A stretch of DNA of 64,000 nucleotides from positions 1,488,001 through 1,552,000 of the forward strand of contig CP099423.1 of assembly GCA_024114885.1 (NCBI GenBank), given 5' to 3'. Made by a program: the position numbers and the translations under genes. The notes below the pieces were generated by a model that was not told the origin of the DNA, did not search any database, and worked only from the letters and a program-made list of their open reading frames with translations. This document shows, piece by piece, positions 45,463 to 56,237 of the stretch. How positions within the stretch are numbered: position 1 is the stretch's first letter; each line of letters begins with the position of its first letter. The stretch comes from Septoria linicola. Lineage: Eukaryota > Ascomycota > Dothideomycetes > Mycosphaerellales > Mycosphaerellaceae.

Positions 45463-46533
45463 ATGCCCGTTCCGCAGCCAGAGAACAATGCCGTTGTGCA
45501 GTACGCTGGAAGGAACTATCCCCGCTACGCGCTCCAACATCAGATACATTGCGTGCCTGTCGATGAGGTAGGCTGGCACTCAACGTGATGCTACTGCATC
45601 AGATGCAAGCAGTACTGACTGTTAGTAGGAAGAAGAGCAGCGATACGATGAAGTCAACGAGATTTTGCAAGAACTCCTCGGAGGTGAGCTTCGAGGTGTT
45701 GTCATACCGCCGTCTCTCCACGACGAAGACAGTCTAGAAGAGGCTGACGTCCTTGAATGTGGATATGGCAAGGCCGCTTGGGTTGATAAATTCCTCGCTT
45801 TCCGCCCAGATAGTCTTGTTGTCGGGGTCGATATCTTTACCGGGCAAGGGACTTCAGACGAGGACGAAGAGGAGGACGACGAGGAAGATGACGATGCAGG
45901 CATCATCGAAAGCTTCATCCGGAAGAGGTGGAATCTGAACGCTCCGTTACGACAAGATACCAGCAGTGATCGCTTACGGCCAGAAACGTTCGATCTCATC
46001 AATAGCAGAATGCTATCGGATGGAATAAACGCAAATCGATGGGAGTCGTACGTGCGTGAACTAGCCGCTCTTCTAAAACCTAATGGTTGGCTGCAGATGG
46101 TAGAGTTCCATGCTATCTTCCAATCGGACAGTGGCCGAGAGGCGCCATTCCTGAGCCGGTGGTGGGACTGGTATAGTCAGAAGATGATCCAGATGGGCAA
46201 GAATCCTCGTGTAGCGTCTCAGCTCCGACCTATGATGGTCAGTGCAGGTCTGACTGATGTAAACTACTATGTCCTGCGGCTGCCAATCGGGAATTGGGAC
46301 ATCGGTAAGCACCATGATCGCTGTGAACGCTGCTTCGAAGTGTCTGACCCACGACAGAGAAGATCCAGCTCGGCATGCAGACGAGGGATGTGGTCGAGCA
46401 GATGATCAGGGACGTATCGCTATACCCGTTCCTTGCTCTTGGCCAGATGCCCCGAGAGCAATATGACAACCTCATACAAGGCGCACGACTCGAATTACGT
46501 CGGCCTGAGCTCAAATTGTACCTTAATGTGTAA
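45463..46533 (+). CDS. UMTA/LaeA-like SAM-dependent methyltransferase with acidic insert
   Basis: Three exons (45463-45567, 45629-46304, 46358-46533) give 318 residues. Introns are 61 and 53 nt. The N-terminus MPVPQPENNAVVQYAGRNYP matches fungal UMTA-type methyltransferases. Motif I is unusual: EADVLECGYGKAAWVDKFL, where the family normally has a Gly-Thr-Gly or Gly-Cys-Gly loop. After GVDIFTG comes an acidic insert of about 16 residues (SDEDEEEDDEEDDD). The typical FDLINSRMLSDGINANRWES, YVRELAALLKPNGWLQMVEF and QSDSGREAPFL motifs follow, and the C-terminus is LGQMPREQYDNLIQGARLEL. Relatives modify small molecules in secondary metabolism or, like LaeA, regulate it. Whether the altered loop still binds SAM is uncertain. 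Confidence 0.82.
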
Positions 46534-49283
46534 GAACGAGAGCGCAATTTTTAACACCCGAGAAGTGATCTGACAATCCTTAGGCATGTTGCATATGGTC
46601 GTAAATCGCGCCGGAGGCGATGAGAATTGATATCGACCCAGGACATACGTGTTTGTAGGCCTCCAGAATCAGCAATGGCTGACTAGTAGCGCCACCTTTA
46701 CAAGACTGAGCACATCCAGGCTGATGCCACCCACGTGTGCGCCGTGAGATTGTGCTCAAGTGGCAAGACCATGCACCACGAAGTAACCACTGGATGCATT
46801 GCCCTTTGTTGGCTGACTCGGCTCGTACGCTGAGCTTCGACCTGGCGACTTGGAATCGAAGTCGCTGTTGCGACAACAAGCTCTCCACGGATCGACAGGC
46901 CGAGTCAAATAGCTCTTACTCCCATGCTCTGTCCAGTGCTTTCGCTGCTCTACCCTCGTCACAAGGGCTGGAAAGCTTCGTGTCAACACAGCATCTTCGT
47001 GCTACGCTCTTCGGTGGGAACCGTCGTTCAACAGAGCTTCTCGCGTCGTTCTGCTCAGTGATAAGCCAGAGAATGTCAGCAGCCAGACTGAGTATTTCGA
47101 GAGGAAAGTAGATGGGTCGAAAAGGTAAAATACGTCCTGGTAATTGGTTGTGCAGAAGAGGAGGGAACGATTGAGAGTGCGGGCTGAGGTGATCATAAGG
47201 TTCTTCTGGTGCCTAGGAAAACAGTCTCCGTCCATCTGGATCGGTTTTCCCACCGCGACCCAGCACAATGGATACCCGAAGTGAGAGCCAGCGGAACTCT
47301 GGAACCTTAACTGATCGCTGCGTCAAGCGCTTAAAATGTCTCAGATGAGCCATATCAAATAGCATCTTCAGAAATATCATTGTACATGCTGAGCAGGCCC
47401 ATCACACTTGGAAACGTTCATACTCGCGACAATATCGGTCTACAGGCTATATCCTCCACGGTCTGACTTAGGTGGACTGCACAAACCAGGGCCTTGCCTA
47501 GACAGGCGTCGAATATGCTCCGACCTCGTCGCCCGAACCCTAATGCTAGACAATTGGTGAGCAGATCGTCGGGGGCTTGACGGCCCCGCTCGTCTGTGCT
47601 TTAGTGACCTCCCTGCCGCATGAGACATCGGGCACGTGCTAGAAGTTCTTACCTTCTCTTCTGCGTAGGCTGTAGTCACCATTGCGACACTCTTGTCCCA
47701 GATGCTCACTCCTACACTCGTGTCTGCGACGCATCAGGTCGATGCTTCGCCAGCCATAGATCAAGCTGTCGCCTTCCAGACTCGTTCGCAGCGGAGCAAT
47801 GGTCCGAAGTATCGTTTCTACACGAGTCTCCTACATCATATGTTCCAGGTTGCAATTGTGTTGGCTGTGACCATTGTCCCTGACTTAGTGATCCTGCAAT
47901 CCATTGCTCGCAGAGTGACTGCAAAGCGGACATGAATGCCTGACGAGTCAGCGTTCGCTTGCGACCTTCAAGAGAGATGCAGGCACATGTGACGTGACGC
48001 TGATGATAAGGCACAGGTCCAGAGCTTGGAGAGTACAGTAGCGTGTGACACGTCATTCGCAAATGCTGCGGTCTTCTTGGACGGGCTTCTGAGACGTCCC
48101 GACAGCGCGGACGCGGCCGTTGATCCTGGTCAGGCTGTTTGGGATCTCCTTGATGGTCCAATATTGATTCTCGATAACGAGATTTGGTTTGAGAGACGGT
48201 CCCTTTCCGGTCACTAGTGTGATGACTATGTGTCAAGGCGGTCTCTTCATGGGGTAGAGATCTGGATCGTGTCATATGCTACTGATTGTTGTACTGGATC
48301 TCAAGCTCACTTGAGCAGTCCAAACCATCGTCGTCCGCGTGCTCCGGTGTGGCCTGGGAGTTCGCTGATAAGAGTCAAGCTCGACAGAAAGGCCATTTAC
48401 CGGTAATGCAGAACACTCATGCTGTGAAGTCAGTTCAGAATACGCCATTTTAGGTCACGAGTGCTGCATTATGTGCCTTGTCCGGGAATTTCCATGAGAA
48501 TAGCATCTAGCTCATCGGACCAGTCACTTAATCTGCCTGCAAGGCTGACCGATGCCCATTCCTACTCATCAACATGGCGCCCTTCGACATCGAGACGTCA
48601 AAGGGAGTCTACCAGTTGCCTCGCCGAACGACTACAATACCTGTGTTAGTATGGTTCCGATGAAGACCAGCGCTTCGTCATCAAAGATAGTGTCGAAACC
48701 TGGAGACTTGTGGTTGTCGGATCTCGGTTACAAGTCTTGGTCTCCATCTGTGGAATGTGCCACAAACTTGTGCGAGATTGACTCGTGCAGCCGTTAATGA
48801 AGCTTGCGCGATCGAGCTCCGTGGTACCTTACAAGCTGCACAGCATAGCTCTGACTCGAAGCTTTGCGTGTGGGCGATGCCGGGTGAGCCCCAGATCAGA
48901 ACGATGTTTTCGTTGCTCAGACCAGGCTCTCTCGATGAAGCAACTCCGCGAAGCAGTCTGAAGTGCTGACCACCTGCTCTAGCAATGCGGGCATGCTTGT
49001 GGCATAGGATCGTTGTGGTCACTGCTGCAACAGTTTGGAGAGCCAGGCCACGAGATGAGTGGCTGTCCAACGTGTGGCTTTGATTGGCTGTTGATTCGGC
49101 AATCTGGCTGCACGGCATGTGAACGCTATTGGCGCATTTGCACAGGCCTGTCTCGCCCGTCATTCACTATATCGTCATCCGTGTTGTCCTCTTCCGCATC
49201 GTACGTTCACCAAGGCGTAGTTGTGGTAGGGCTGTGAGCGTCAAGACCACAGAGGTTGTCGAATCAGTCGTTCCAATCCGAAC
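46534..49283. other. Long gene-poor spacer right of the methyltransferase
   Basis: About 2.75 kb without recognisable genes. Frames up to 187 codons occur on the minus strand (47712-48275) but are low in hydrophobic periodicity and show no motif. The right end should contain the promoter of the R3H-associated gene. Confidence 0.45.
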
Positions 49284-50333
49284 ATGGCGATCCTCCCTGA
49301 ACTCCCCGTCGACTCTGTCGCAATGCCGCCACCTGCCACGTCTATCGAACGCGTCGAAGCATGGACTGTATCTCAAGCCGCAGATGTGCTGGCTGCGACA
49401 TCACTATCAAGCCCCTCTGCTCGCACGGCGCGCGGGGCTACTGTTACAATCGATATCCCACTTGACGAACAAGCTCTCCGCGAGGCCCAGCCTAGACCCA
49501 AGAACGAAGCGGTCCACACTGTACATAAACGGCGAGAACCGATCAGAAGAGATAGTGTCAAGCGACGCGAAGCACTGTTGAAGGGCAAGGAAGGATCTCG
49601 CCGGCGGCAGAGATGGGAGAACGATCGGCTCCTGAGCAATCCTCACGCAGAGCCGCCGCTGCCGAGCGATTGGCAGGTGCAGCCCACACATACCGTCCAG
49701 GCGGTTCCATACTTCCTAGCACCATTGTGGGACGCCCAGTATGCTCGCCAGTCGAAGGAACGCGAGAGACGTGCTGCGGCGGCTAAAGCCCCCGCGAGCA
49801 AGGAAGAAGCCATGGCAGCACAGGTCACTTCCGAGCTGCGATCCAAGCTGAAGAAGTCGCGTGGTGCCAAGAATCTTCTGCAAGGCTTGGAGGAAGAAGT
49901 TCGCGGTTTTGTGTGCCAATGGGACGAAAAGCAGAAAGAGCTTGAGAGCGAAGGCTTGATCGAGCCAGACAGTTCCGATGACGAGATTGTTTTCGTAGGT
50001 CGGAATGGTGCAATGAGCGACGACAAGAAGAAGGAGAAGGAGGATCGCCACCTGCAGAAGGACAAGCTGATCTTCCAAAGTCTTGTCGATGACCATGGAG
50101 CGGCCTTTGGTCGTTACTTGGTCCATAGTATTGCGGCATACGTAAGTCTCGCGTTCTCATTTTGTGATATTCTTTCCACTGATGTTTTCAAGTACGGATT
50201 GAAAACGTGGTCGGTGACCACCGGCAATCCAGCACGTCGAGAAGCATATATCGGGCTGAAGGTCGATCCGACCACGCGTCGACCGAGTCTCACGCGAAGC
50301 GAAATGCCACGACCTTTGTGGACTGTAGTATGA
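49284..50333 (+). CDS. R3H-associated N-terminal domain protein
   Basis: ATG at 49284. Two exons (49284-50141 and 50193-50333) give 332 residues; the 51-nt intron (GTAAGT ... TTTCAAG) is a multiple of three and has no stop, so unspliced mRNA would read 349 residues. Splicing produces HSIAAY-YGLKTWSVTTGNP, which matches the R3H-type single-stranded nucleic-acid-binding end found in this family. The R3H-associated motif is in the first half: IRRDSVKRREALLKGKEGSR, RRQRWENDRLLSNPHAEPPL, PSDWQVQPTHTVQAVPYFLA and PLWDAQYA. A Lys/Glu-rich coiled region lies between. Function is not established; RNA or single-stranded DNA binding in the nucleus is inferred from R3H. Confidence 0.88.
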   Translation: MAILPELPVDSVAMPPPATSIERVEAWTVSQAADVLAATSLSSPSARTARGATVTIDIPLDEQALREAQPRPKNEAVHTVHKRREPIRRDSVKRREALLKGKEGSRRRQRWENDRLLSNPHAEPPLPSDWQVQPTHTVQAVPYFLAPLWDAQYARQSKERERRAAAAKAPASKEEAMAAQVTSELRSKLKKSRGAKNLLQGLEEEVRGFVCQWDEKQKELESEGLIEPDSSDDEIVFVGRNGAMSDDKKKEKEDRHLQKDKLIFQSLVDDHGAAFGRYLVHSIAAYVSLAFSFCDILSTDVFKYGLKTWSVTTGNPARREAYIGLKVDPTTRRPSLTRSEMPRPLWTVV

Positions 50334-50561
50334 TACCATCTTAGATTTGGGATAGACACGTTGATTTACCTTGAAGCTTCGCGTTGATGCCAGGCAACAG
50401 CGAACACTTCCCGCGAGCCTGCCTTCACACACACGCACTTCGCGCTTCACTTCCGCTGCACTATTTTGCAAACATTTTGCGACTTCAGTCGCCTGCAACT
50501 TCAACCACTCTCAAACCACGCAATTCCCAGTCGCCTCATCGCAGTCGCAACAGACACAACA

Positions 50562-51178
50562 ATGTGCCAGCTTTGTGCAATCAAGCAGGTGCGTCTTCAT
50601 TAGCATCAGCTACGCCCCACTCAGAACTGATGAGTGTAGGTCGCGGCCCAAGACCGGTGGCCCAAGCCAGTCGAGTCTCACAAGAGCGACTTCAACTTTC
50701 TGGTCGGTCAGTGCGCCCCTGGGCAAAAGTCTAATGAAACATTCGTGACAGTACTGACTTTTAGTCGGTGGCGTAAGATACCATCCACACCGGCTGGGAT
50801 GCCTACATCGAGCGCAAGCTAGGTCGCTCAGAGCTGTCGGTTCCCGAAGACTTGCTCGAGCTGCTCCGCCTGCTGGCAGACTTACTCGAAACACTCGAAG
50901 AGGAGAGGTCAACTTGGTGGAAATCTCCAGAAAAGCGCGCGCTTCGACAGCGGCTGGAGCATGGCTGTGAGCAGCGCAAATTGTCAGACTTGCACAAAAT
51001 CAACAACACCACCATGTCCAGCATCGAATCACTGAATGCCAAGCTCGGACTGGTATGTCAATTGCTCATCTACCGGTCTTACTCTTTTTCTGATCCTGCA
51101 TAGTTCGTGAAGTGGAGCCTCGGCATGAATGGCGGCGTCTGGGAGCTGATGAACGCCCACAAGGTCAACGTTGCATGA
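50562..51178 (+). CDS. Unknown small protein, four exons
   Basis: Exons 50562-50588, 50640-50706, 50778-51052 and 51104-51178 give 147 residues. All junctions are in phase: MCQLCAIKQ / VAAQDRWPKPVESHKSDFNF / DTIHTGWDAYIERKLGRSEL ... SLNAKLGL / FVKWSLGMNGGVWELMNAHK. Introns are 51, 71 and 51 nt. In intron 2 the AG at TTTTAG lies too near the TACTGAC branch point, and the next AG (50777) restores the frame. The protein is mostly helical with Leu-rich stretches (EDLLELLRLLADLLETLEEE) and starts with a Cys-x2-Cys. I do not recognise it. It converges on the class II aldolase gene. Confidence 0.7.
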
Positions 51179-51309
51179 GCCTCCAAAGACGATTCACGAC
51201 ATAGACGACTTGAACGAGCGAGGTCCTGACTCGTGTCGGAGGGACGAATGTGCAGACGATGATGCACATATGAGGAGACTCGTTGTATGATGGCTAGTCT
51301 ACTCCTTGA

Positions 51310-52429
51310 TTATTGGGCGTGAGCTCCTCCGCACAACTCGATTTCGTACTCGAGGTCTGGCTGGAACTCGCAATATAACGTCTCTGGGTCACTACCCATA
51401 TCGAAAGTGTACTTTGCACTTTCTTCAGGCACATAGACCTTCGACACGCCATTGGCTGCTGCAGCTTCGACCTGTAATTGGACTTCGCAGCTACGTTCCA
51501 TCAATGTGTACAGGTATGCAGCTTCGTCGACAGTGCCACCGACTGTAAGCAGTCCATGATTACGGAGGATCATCCCTTTGCCTCTGGGTCCTAGGGCATT
51601 GGCCAGTCTTTCTCCCTCCTCTTCTGTGAATACTACTCCTCCGAACTCCTGATGATCGATTAGCAGCCGATAGTTATTTCCCATGGCCAAGTGACTGACC
51701 TTGTACACTGCCTGGGCGTCACCGTAGAAATATGTCACGTCCTGGTTCAACATCTCCAGTGGTTTTGCGAATGTGGACCAAGCTTTGCCTGCGGGAGAGT
51801 GCTGAGGGACATAAGTCAGTAACACTAGAAGCTGCACAGGAACGTTTACTGACTGTATGGCACGCCGCTGTTACATCTGGGCGAGCTTTGTGTACGGCGG
51901 AGTGTATCAGGAAGCCCGCAGCATTTGCAGGTCTGCTCATGTTGCCGCCAATCGCTTTTCCCTCATAGTCTACCAGAATCATGTCGCTAGCTTTTAGCAT
52001 TCCGAAGTGGCGACCGAGTGGATTCGTCCTGTGGTTGATTAGCTGTCATGGCCAACACATGCCTCGCTGAAAATGACTTCACTCACCAAAATGTATGTGG
52101 ATTCTCCGGATCCTAGAAACAAATCAGCACGCGTATCGAAACATAAGCCTGACCATGATGCTTACTCTGACACTGATATGCCCGGACATGCCTTCTGTGT
52201 AGCCTTTGCGAGCGAAGACTCGGAATGCAATGGCCATGTGCTCCAACATCCATCGACGATGCTTGTCGAATGAAACGAATTCTGGAATTCCAGGCAAACA
52301 TGTTCCCTGGCTGATCATCTCTAGTGGTGTCTTCTGTTTGTTCGCCACGGCATTGTCGTGATTCTGCTTTCCGTTCGATCTAATCGTGACTGCCTCATCG
52401 GGAGTGGCTGCGAGGGCTGCTGGAGCCAT
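51310..52429 (-). CDS. Class II aldolase/adducin-domain protein
   Basis: Four exons (52429-52166, 52112-52087, 52028-51854, 51801-51310) give 318 residues; exon 2 is only 26 nt. Introns are 53, 58 and 52 nt. The class II aldolase domain occupies about 55-290: RKGYTEGMSGHISVR-DPENPH, KASDMILVDYEGKAIGG, the metal-binding ACHT-HSPAGKAWSTF pair and LRNHGLLTVGGTVDEAAYL with the third zinc-site His. In bacteria such enzymes cleave L-fuculose or L-ribulose phosphates; fungal members of this meruloid type occur widely and have unknown substrates. The three metal-binding His look present, so enzymatic activity is plausible. It borders the terpene locus but whether it belongs to it is unknown. Confidence 0.9.
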
Positions 52430-52920
52430 GATTCTCTTGTGCTATGGTCTTCTAGTCGATTTGAGATACTTTTGTAGCTGAAGGCAATCTTGGATGTCAC
52501 AAATGGTGAAATGAAGGTCGATTGCTTAAGAGATCTGCCTATCTCAGGCGAAATGTAGTGGCACCGGGCCGGTCAGCTCACGGTAGAACTAACTCTGCCG
52601 CCAAGGCCATCTGGCCGAGCGGGCAAGCGACTCCAGCTTTTTGCCTCGACCTCTTCTTCGCGCGATTGACCTACGATTCAAACTCAGTATGTCTCTCTCG
52701 TCATGGCGGAGTGCAGGCAGCCGCTGATCAGCGCCTTCTCGAGACATGTCGGGCGGCGAATCACTTGATTCTCTATGAGCCCAGCCATTGACGAAAAGTC
52801 TTCGCGAAGATGCGATTAGCCAAGTTCATCCTAGACCTGCTTCGTCTCTTGTGGAACATGCTTCTAAGGTCTGCATCTCAGTGATATCCTGCTAGGAGTA
52901 CTCGCTAGCTAGCTGTCGAC
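52430..52920. other. Intergenic region left of the terpene locus
   Basis: About 0.5 kb holding the class II aldolase promoter and the 3' flank of the beta-lactamase-fold gene. A short tRNA-like A-box string occurs near 52610, but no cloverleaf could be built, so it was rejected. Confidence 0.5.
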
Positions 52921-54081
52921 CTAGAACGGGCTCTCAAGTTGCTGACTTGATCTCGATTGATGGTTGCGTTCCACTACACGGGGGGCCAAGTCGAGGAAGT
53001 TGGATTTCTGTATGACTGCAGCCGTACCAAACGACACACTGCCCGCGTTTACAGTTCCAACGTTCGCCAGCACCACCACGACACAACCATGGCCCTCGTT
53101 CCACCAGAGTTGCGCGGAGAAGCCCAGGACACCTCCAGAATGTCCAAGCCATGTTCCTGCTGAGGGGCTCTGTCTGAATAAACCAAGGCCCATCTGATGT
53201 TCGGGTATCGTCGTCTCCCTCCACTCCCGCATCCATGCCATGGACGATGGTGATAGCAGTGTGCCGTCTCTGAGAGCTACAGCAAACTTGACAAGACCCA
53301 ATGGATGTGAAATCATGCCGCCAGCCTTTCACGACACCGAGAGATTCGAGCCAGTGACGTCTATGAAGTCGTCGCTGACTGGCGAGAAGTCTGCGCTGAT
53401 ACCAGCAGTCTCGCAGAATTGCTTTGAAGCGTAGTGATAGCGACGGCTGGCACCATTGTGAGGTCCATCTTCAAAGCCTTCCACGAATGTGCAAGACATC
53501 TGCAGAGGCTCGAGGATCCGTCTACAAATCTCGCCCTCTGCAGTGCTACCGGTCACACTCTCGATGATCAAACCAAGCAGAGTGTAATTGGTGTTTGAGT
53601 AGTACCAAGAGCCCGGGTCAGGTGCTGTCTGCCTTGGGCGACGGATGTAGTCGAGCGTCTCAGTCTTCCTCCAGGTGCGCGATACATCTGCATTCGCACC
53701 TCTTCCATCAACGAGCCATGACGAATCATCCTCCCAGCTGTCGATACCCGCTGTGTGGCTCAGAAGTTGTTGTATAGTCGCAGTGCTGGCATTTTCGATG
53801 CCGCAGTAAGTGTCTACTGGCAGATCTTGTTGAACAGAGTCTGTATGTCTCAGCTTTGCTTCCTCCACTAATTGAAGGACGACGACTGCTACGAATATGC
53901 TGGTGATGCTTCCAACACCAAACAATATTGCATCATTCATTCCGCCTGTGAGATCAGTTTTGAAAGAATATGGTGTTCCACTACCAGCCGCGATGGCCAC
54001 CATTCCTCCATATTTGACATTGTCTCGCAACACCAAATCGATCTCTGCAAGCAAATTCTCACGTTCTTTCTCAGACGCCAT
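52921..54081 (-). pseudogene. Beta-lactamase-fold serine hydrolase with in-frame TGA (probably inactivated)
   Basis: From ATG at 54081 the frame encodes 250 residues, hits TGA at 53331-53329, then continues in the same frame for 136 codons to 52921. Both halves belong to one class C beta-lactamase/esterase-like protein: LQLVEEAKL and YYSNTNYTLLGLIIE (Tyr161-x-Asn163) before the stop, AGGMISHPLGLVKFAVALRD and LGHSGGVLGFSAQLWW after it. Homologues have Trp-x-Ala-Gly-Gly-Met at the position of the TGA, so it replaces a Trp codon. The catalytic Ser-x-x-Lys appears as Ser58-Ile-Thr-Ser61, lacking the Lys. No short intron of usual size removes the TGA. It is divergent from the alpha/beta hydrolase with 175 nt between starts. 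Loss of function is the simplest reading; readthrough, RNA editing or an assembly error are alternatives. Confidence 0.8.
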
Positions 54082-54256
54082 ATTGCAATACACAGTTGAG
54101 TAGTAGCAAGCATTGCCAAGGGTGAAAGGCTATACTACTTCAGCTAGAACTTGACCCCACTTTTCGCCGAGGCAGAACGAGAGGCGCCGATGATCGATTG
54201 TTCTTGCAGCGACTCTGAACACAACACATCTTACATATCGTTGGACTCACGTCGGA
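54082..54256. promoter_or_regulatory. Bidirectional promoter within the terpene locus
   Basis: 175 nt separate the divergent starts of the beta-lactamase-fold gene and the alpha/beta hydrolase gene. Single CGG/CCG triplets occur, but no clear palindromic Zn2Cys6 site. Confidence 0.5.
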
Positions 54257-55093
54257 ATGCCTCTCTTGAATCGACATGGCGTATACATATATTACGAAGT
54301 ACACGGTACTGGAAAACCATTACTTCTCACACATGGCTATTCCTCGAGCTCTGAGATGTGGAGAGCACAGGTGAAGCCATTATCGAAAGACTTTAAGCTC
54401 ATTATCTGGTATGTAGACTGCACAGCAACGGCTGATTTGGTTGTTACTGACTAGAGCAGGGATATGCGAGGGCACGGCAAAAGCGACTATCCGGGCGACC
54501 AACAGGCGTATTCCGAGGCACACACTGTTGCAGACATGAGCGCTATCCTGGACATTGTCTGTGGCCGCGGCGCGATGGCAATCGTGGGTGGATTGAGCCT
54601 TGGTGGATACATGTCTCAAGCATTCTACCACATGTACCCTGCTCGCGTCACAGCGCTCCTGATCATCGACACCGGTCCAGGTTTCAAGAAGGACTCAGCC
54701 CGCGATGACTGGAATAAGTATGCCAATAAGACCGCTGACCAATTCGAGCGCGAGGGACTTGCCAGCTTGCAATCTCAGAGCGCCGAGCGATCGCAAGTGA
54801 TGCATCGTAATGCCAAAGGCCTGGCGTTGGCTGCGCGAGGAATGCTGGCGCAGCGGGACAACTCGGTGATCAAATCTTTGGCGAACATCAGAGTTCCTTC
54901 CTTGATTGTCGTCGGAGCGGACGACACGGGATTCATTGCTACATCCGAGTACATGGCATTGAAAATCCCGGGTGCTGAAAAGGTCGTTGTACCAGACGCT
55001 GGCCACGCTGTCAACATCGATAATCCGGAAGGGTTTCTCAAAGCCATCAGGCCATTCTTAGGCAGACTAGACTTGCCAAAAGCTTCTCTATGA
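54257..55093 (+). CDS. Alpha/beta hydrolase
   Basis: Two exons (54257-54408 and 54460-55093) give 261 residues; the 51-nt intron has a GTATGT donor, TTACTGAC branch point and GAGCAG acceptor and joins KLIIW-DMRGHGKSDYPG. Active-site features are complete: oxyanion motif LLLTHGYSSSSEMW, nucleophile Ser97 in GGLSLGGYM, acid Asp205/206 in IVVGADDTG and His233 in PDAGHAVNIDNPEGF. No signal peptide. This small serine-hydrolase type cleaves esters or C-C bonds. It is divergent from the beta-lactamase-fold gene and ends 61 nt from the end of the terpene synthase gene, so it may modify the terpene product; that link is inference from position. Confidence 0.92.
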
Positions 55094-55154
55094 GAATGCA
55101 ACATGGAATGATTAGCCCGGTGATCTGCCAAGCCTGACTTCTGGTCGTTGTCGC

Positions 55155-56237
55155 TCAAGCTTTTTCGTTTTGCAGATATGGTGGATTCTGCAGCAGATCA
55201 ACCAGTCCTGTCTTGCGAACCTGCTTGTTTCGAAGGCCAAAATAGCGCTGGCTGCGGAAGCTCCAATGTACATTAGATGCGATCATCCGCTTGATGCCCT
55301 GCACATACACTGCGACTTGTGCATCAATGTCTTGGCCCCAGCGTGGTAAGGCGGCAACGATGGTGTTGATTCGATTGAGGCGTAGGTCAATCATCAATGC
55401 CACATGATCATGTGCCTCTTGCGCTTTCATACCATGAAGACGGCACACAGCGATCATGTTGTGTGTGACATTTTCTGACTCTTCCTTACGATACGACACG
55501 ACATCGTTCTGCAGACCGCACAATTCGCAGCTGATTTGCTCCAATTCCTGGATAGGCGCACTCTGCATAACATCATCGGGGATCTCAAGATTGTAGGCAA
55601 AGCATACCATCGGATAGCAAGGGTCCATGCCAACAGAGTCGCTACGTCGTGCAAGTATCTCGTCTAGACTGCGACCATACTCTTCTGAACAGTCTTCAAC
55701 CTGCTTCAACGCTCCAGTCAAGAATTTCGCCATTGCTCTCCTGTAGAACCGCTGCTGTGATGGGGAGGCGAGTGCGCGAAATCGCTGCCAAAAGTCGTCA
55801 TGAGCAGCTTGAACCTTGTCCACGTAGTCCAAGTCAGGCTGGTTGGGGTCGGCAGGAAGAATGTCTCCATCGATTGCAGCGAACAGTCGATCAATTGTTG
55901 CCTTCGTGCGCACTGGGTCGTCCTTTAGATCTCCATTGTCGAAAAGGTCGTCATAGTAGAAGATCAGGTTCGTCCAGTCGGAGACAATGCGAAAGCGCTT
56001 GTAGGCAGTGTTGGGAACATACACTGCTGCAAACCAAGTGAAGTCCCCAGCTGATAGTATGCGTGACGCCTTCTCATCAAACGCGAGCCGATCGCTGAGC
56101 CACTGGCACGACTCTCGTTTGCAGTCAATGTAGTCTGATCGAATATGAGGTTCTGCTTGGATGAAGGACTGGAACAAGTCAGGCAACTTGACTATTGTCC
56201 GCCCAACGTCCGGCTCAGAGGAGCCAGTGAGAGACAT
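55155..56237 (-). CDS. Class I terpene synthase
   Basis: Single uninterrupted exon of 360 residues from ATG at 56237. The fold and motifs of a fungal class I (sesqui)terpene synthase are complete: Asp-rich motif FYYDDLFDNGD (Asp96, Asp97, Asp100), NSE-type motif NDVVSYRKE (Asn244, Ser248, Glu252) and the C-terminal Arg331-Tyr332 pair in RSQRYFG. These bind the Mg2+-pyrophosphate of the prenyl substrate, most often farnesyl diphosphate for this size; the product cannot be read from sequence. There is no N-terminal prenyltransferase or transit peptide, so it should be cytosolic. It lies tail-to-tail with the alpha/beta hydrolase and 435 nt downstream, on the same strand, of the Zn2Cys6 regulator. 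Confidence 0.93.
   Translation of the reverse strand: MSLTGSSEPDVGRTIVKLPDLFQSFIQAEPHIRSDYIDCKRESCQWLSDRLAFDEKASRILSAGDFTWFAAVYVPNTAYKRFRIVSDWTNLIFYYDDLFDNGDLKDDPVRTKATIDRLFAAIDGDILPADPNQPDLDYVDKVQAAHDDFWQRFRALASPSQQRFYRRAMAKFLTGALKQVEDCSEEYGRSLDEILARRSDSVGMDPCYPMVCFAYNLEIPDDVMQSAPIQELEQISCELCGLQNDVVSYRKEESENVTHNMIAVCRLHGMKAQEAHDHVALMIDLRLNRINTIVAALPRWGQDIDAQVAVYVQGIKRMIASNVHWSFRSQRYFGLRNKQVRKTGLVDLLQNPPYLQNEKA

Noticed and set aside
47712..48275. 187-codon minus-strand frame
   Set aside because: Polar, repetitive composition without motif or splice pattern; other frames of similar length overlap it.
52605..52700. tRNA-like string with an A-box-like TGGCCGAGCGGGC and a distant GATTCAAAC
   Set aside because: No acceptor stem or anticodon arm can be formed, and the spacing of the two boxes does not fit.
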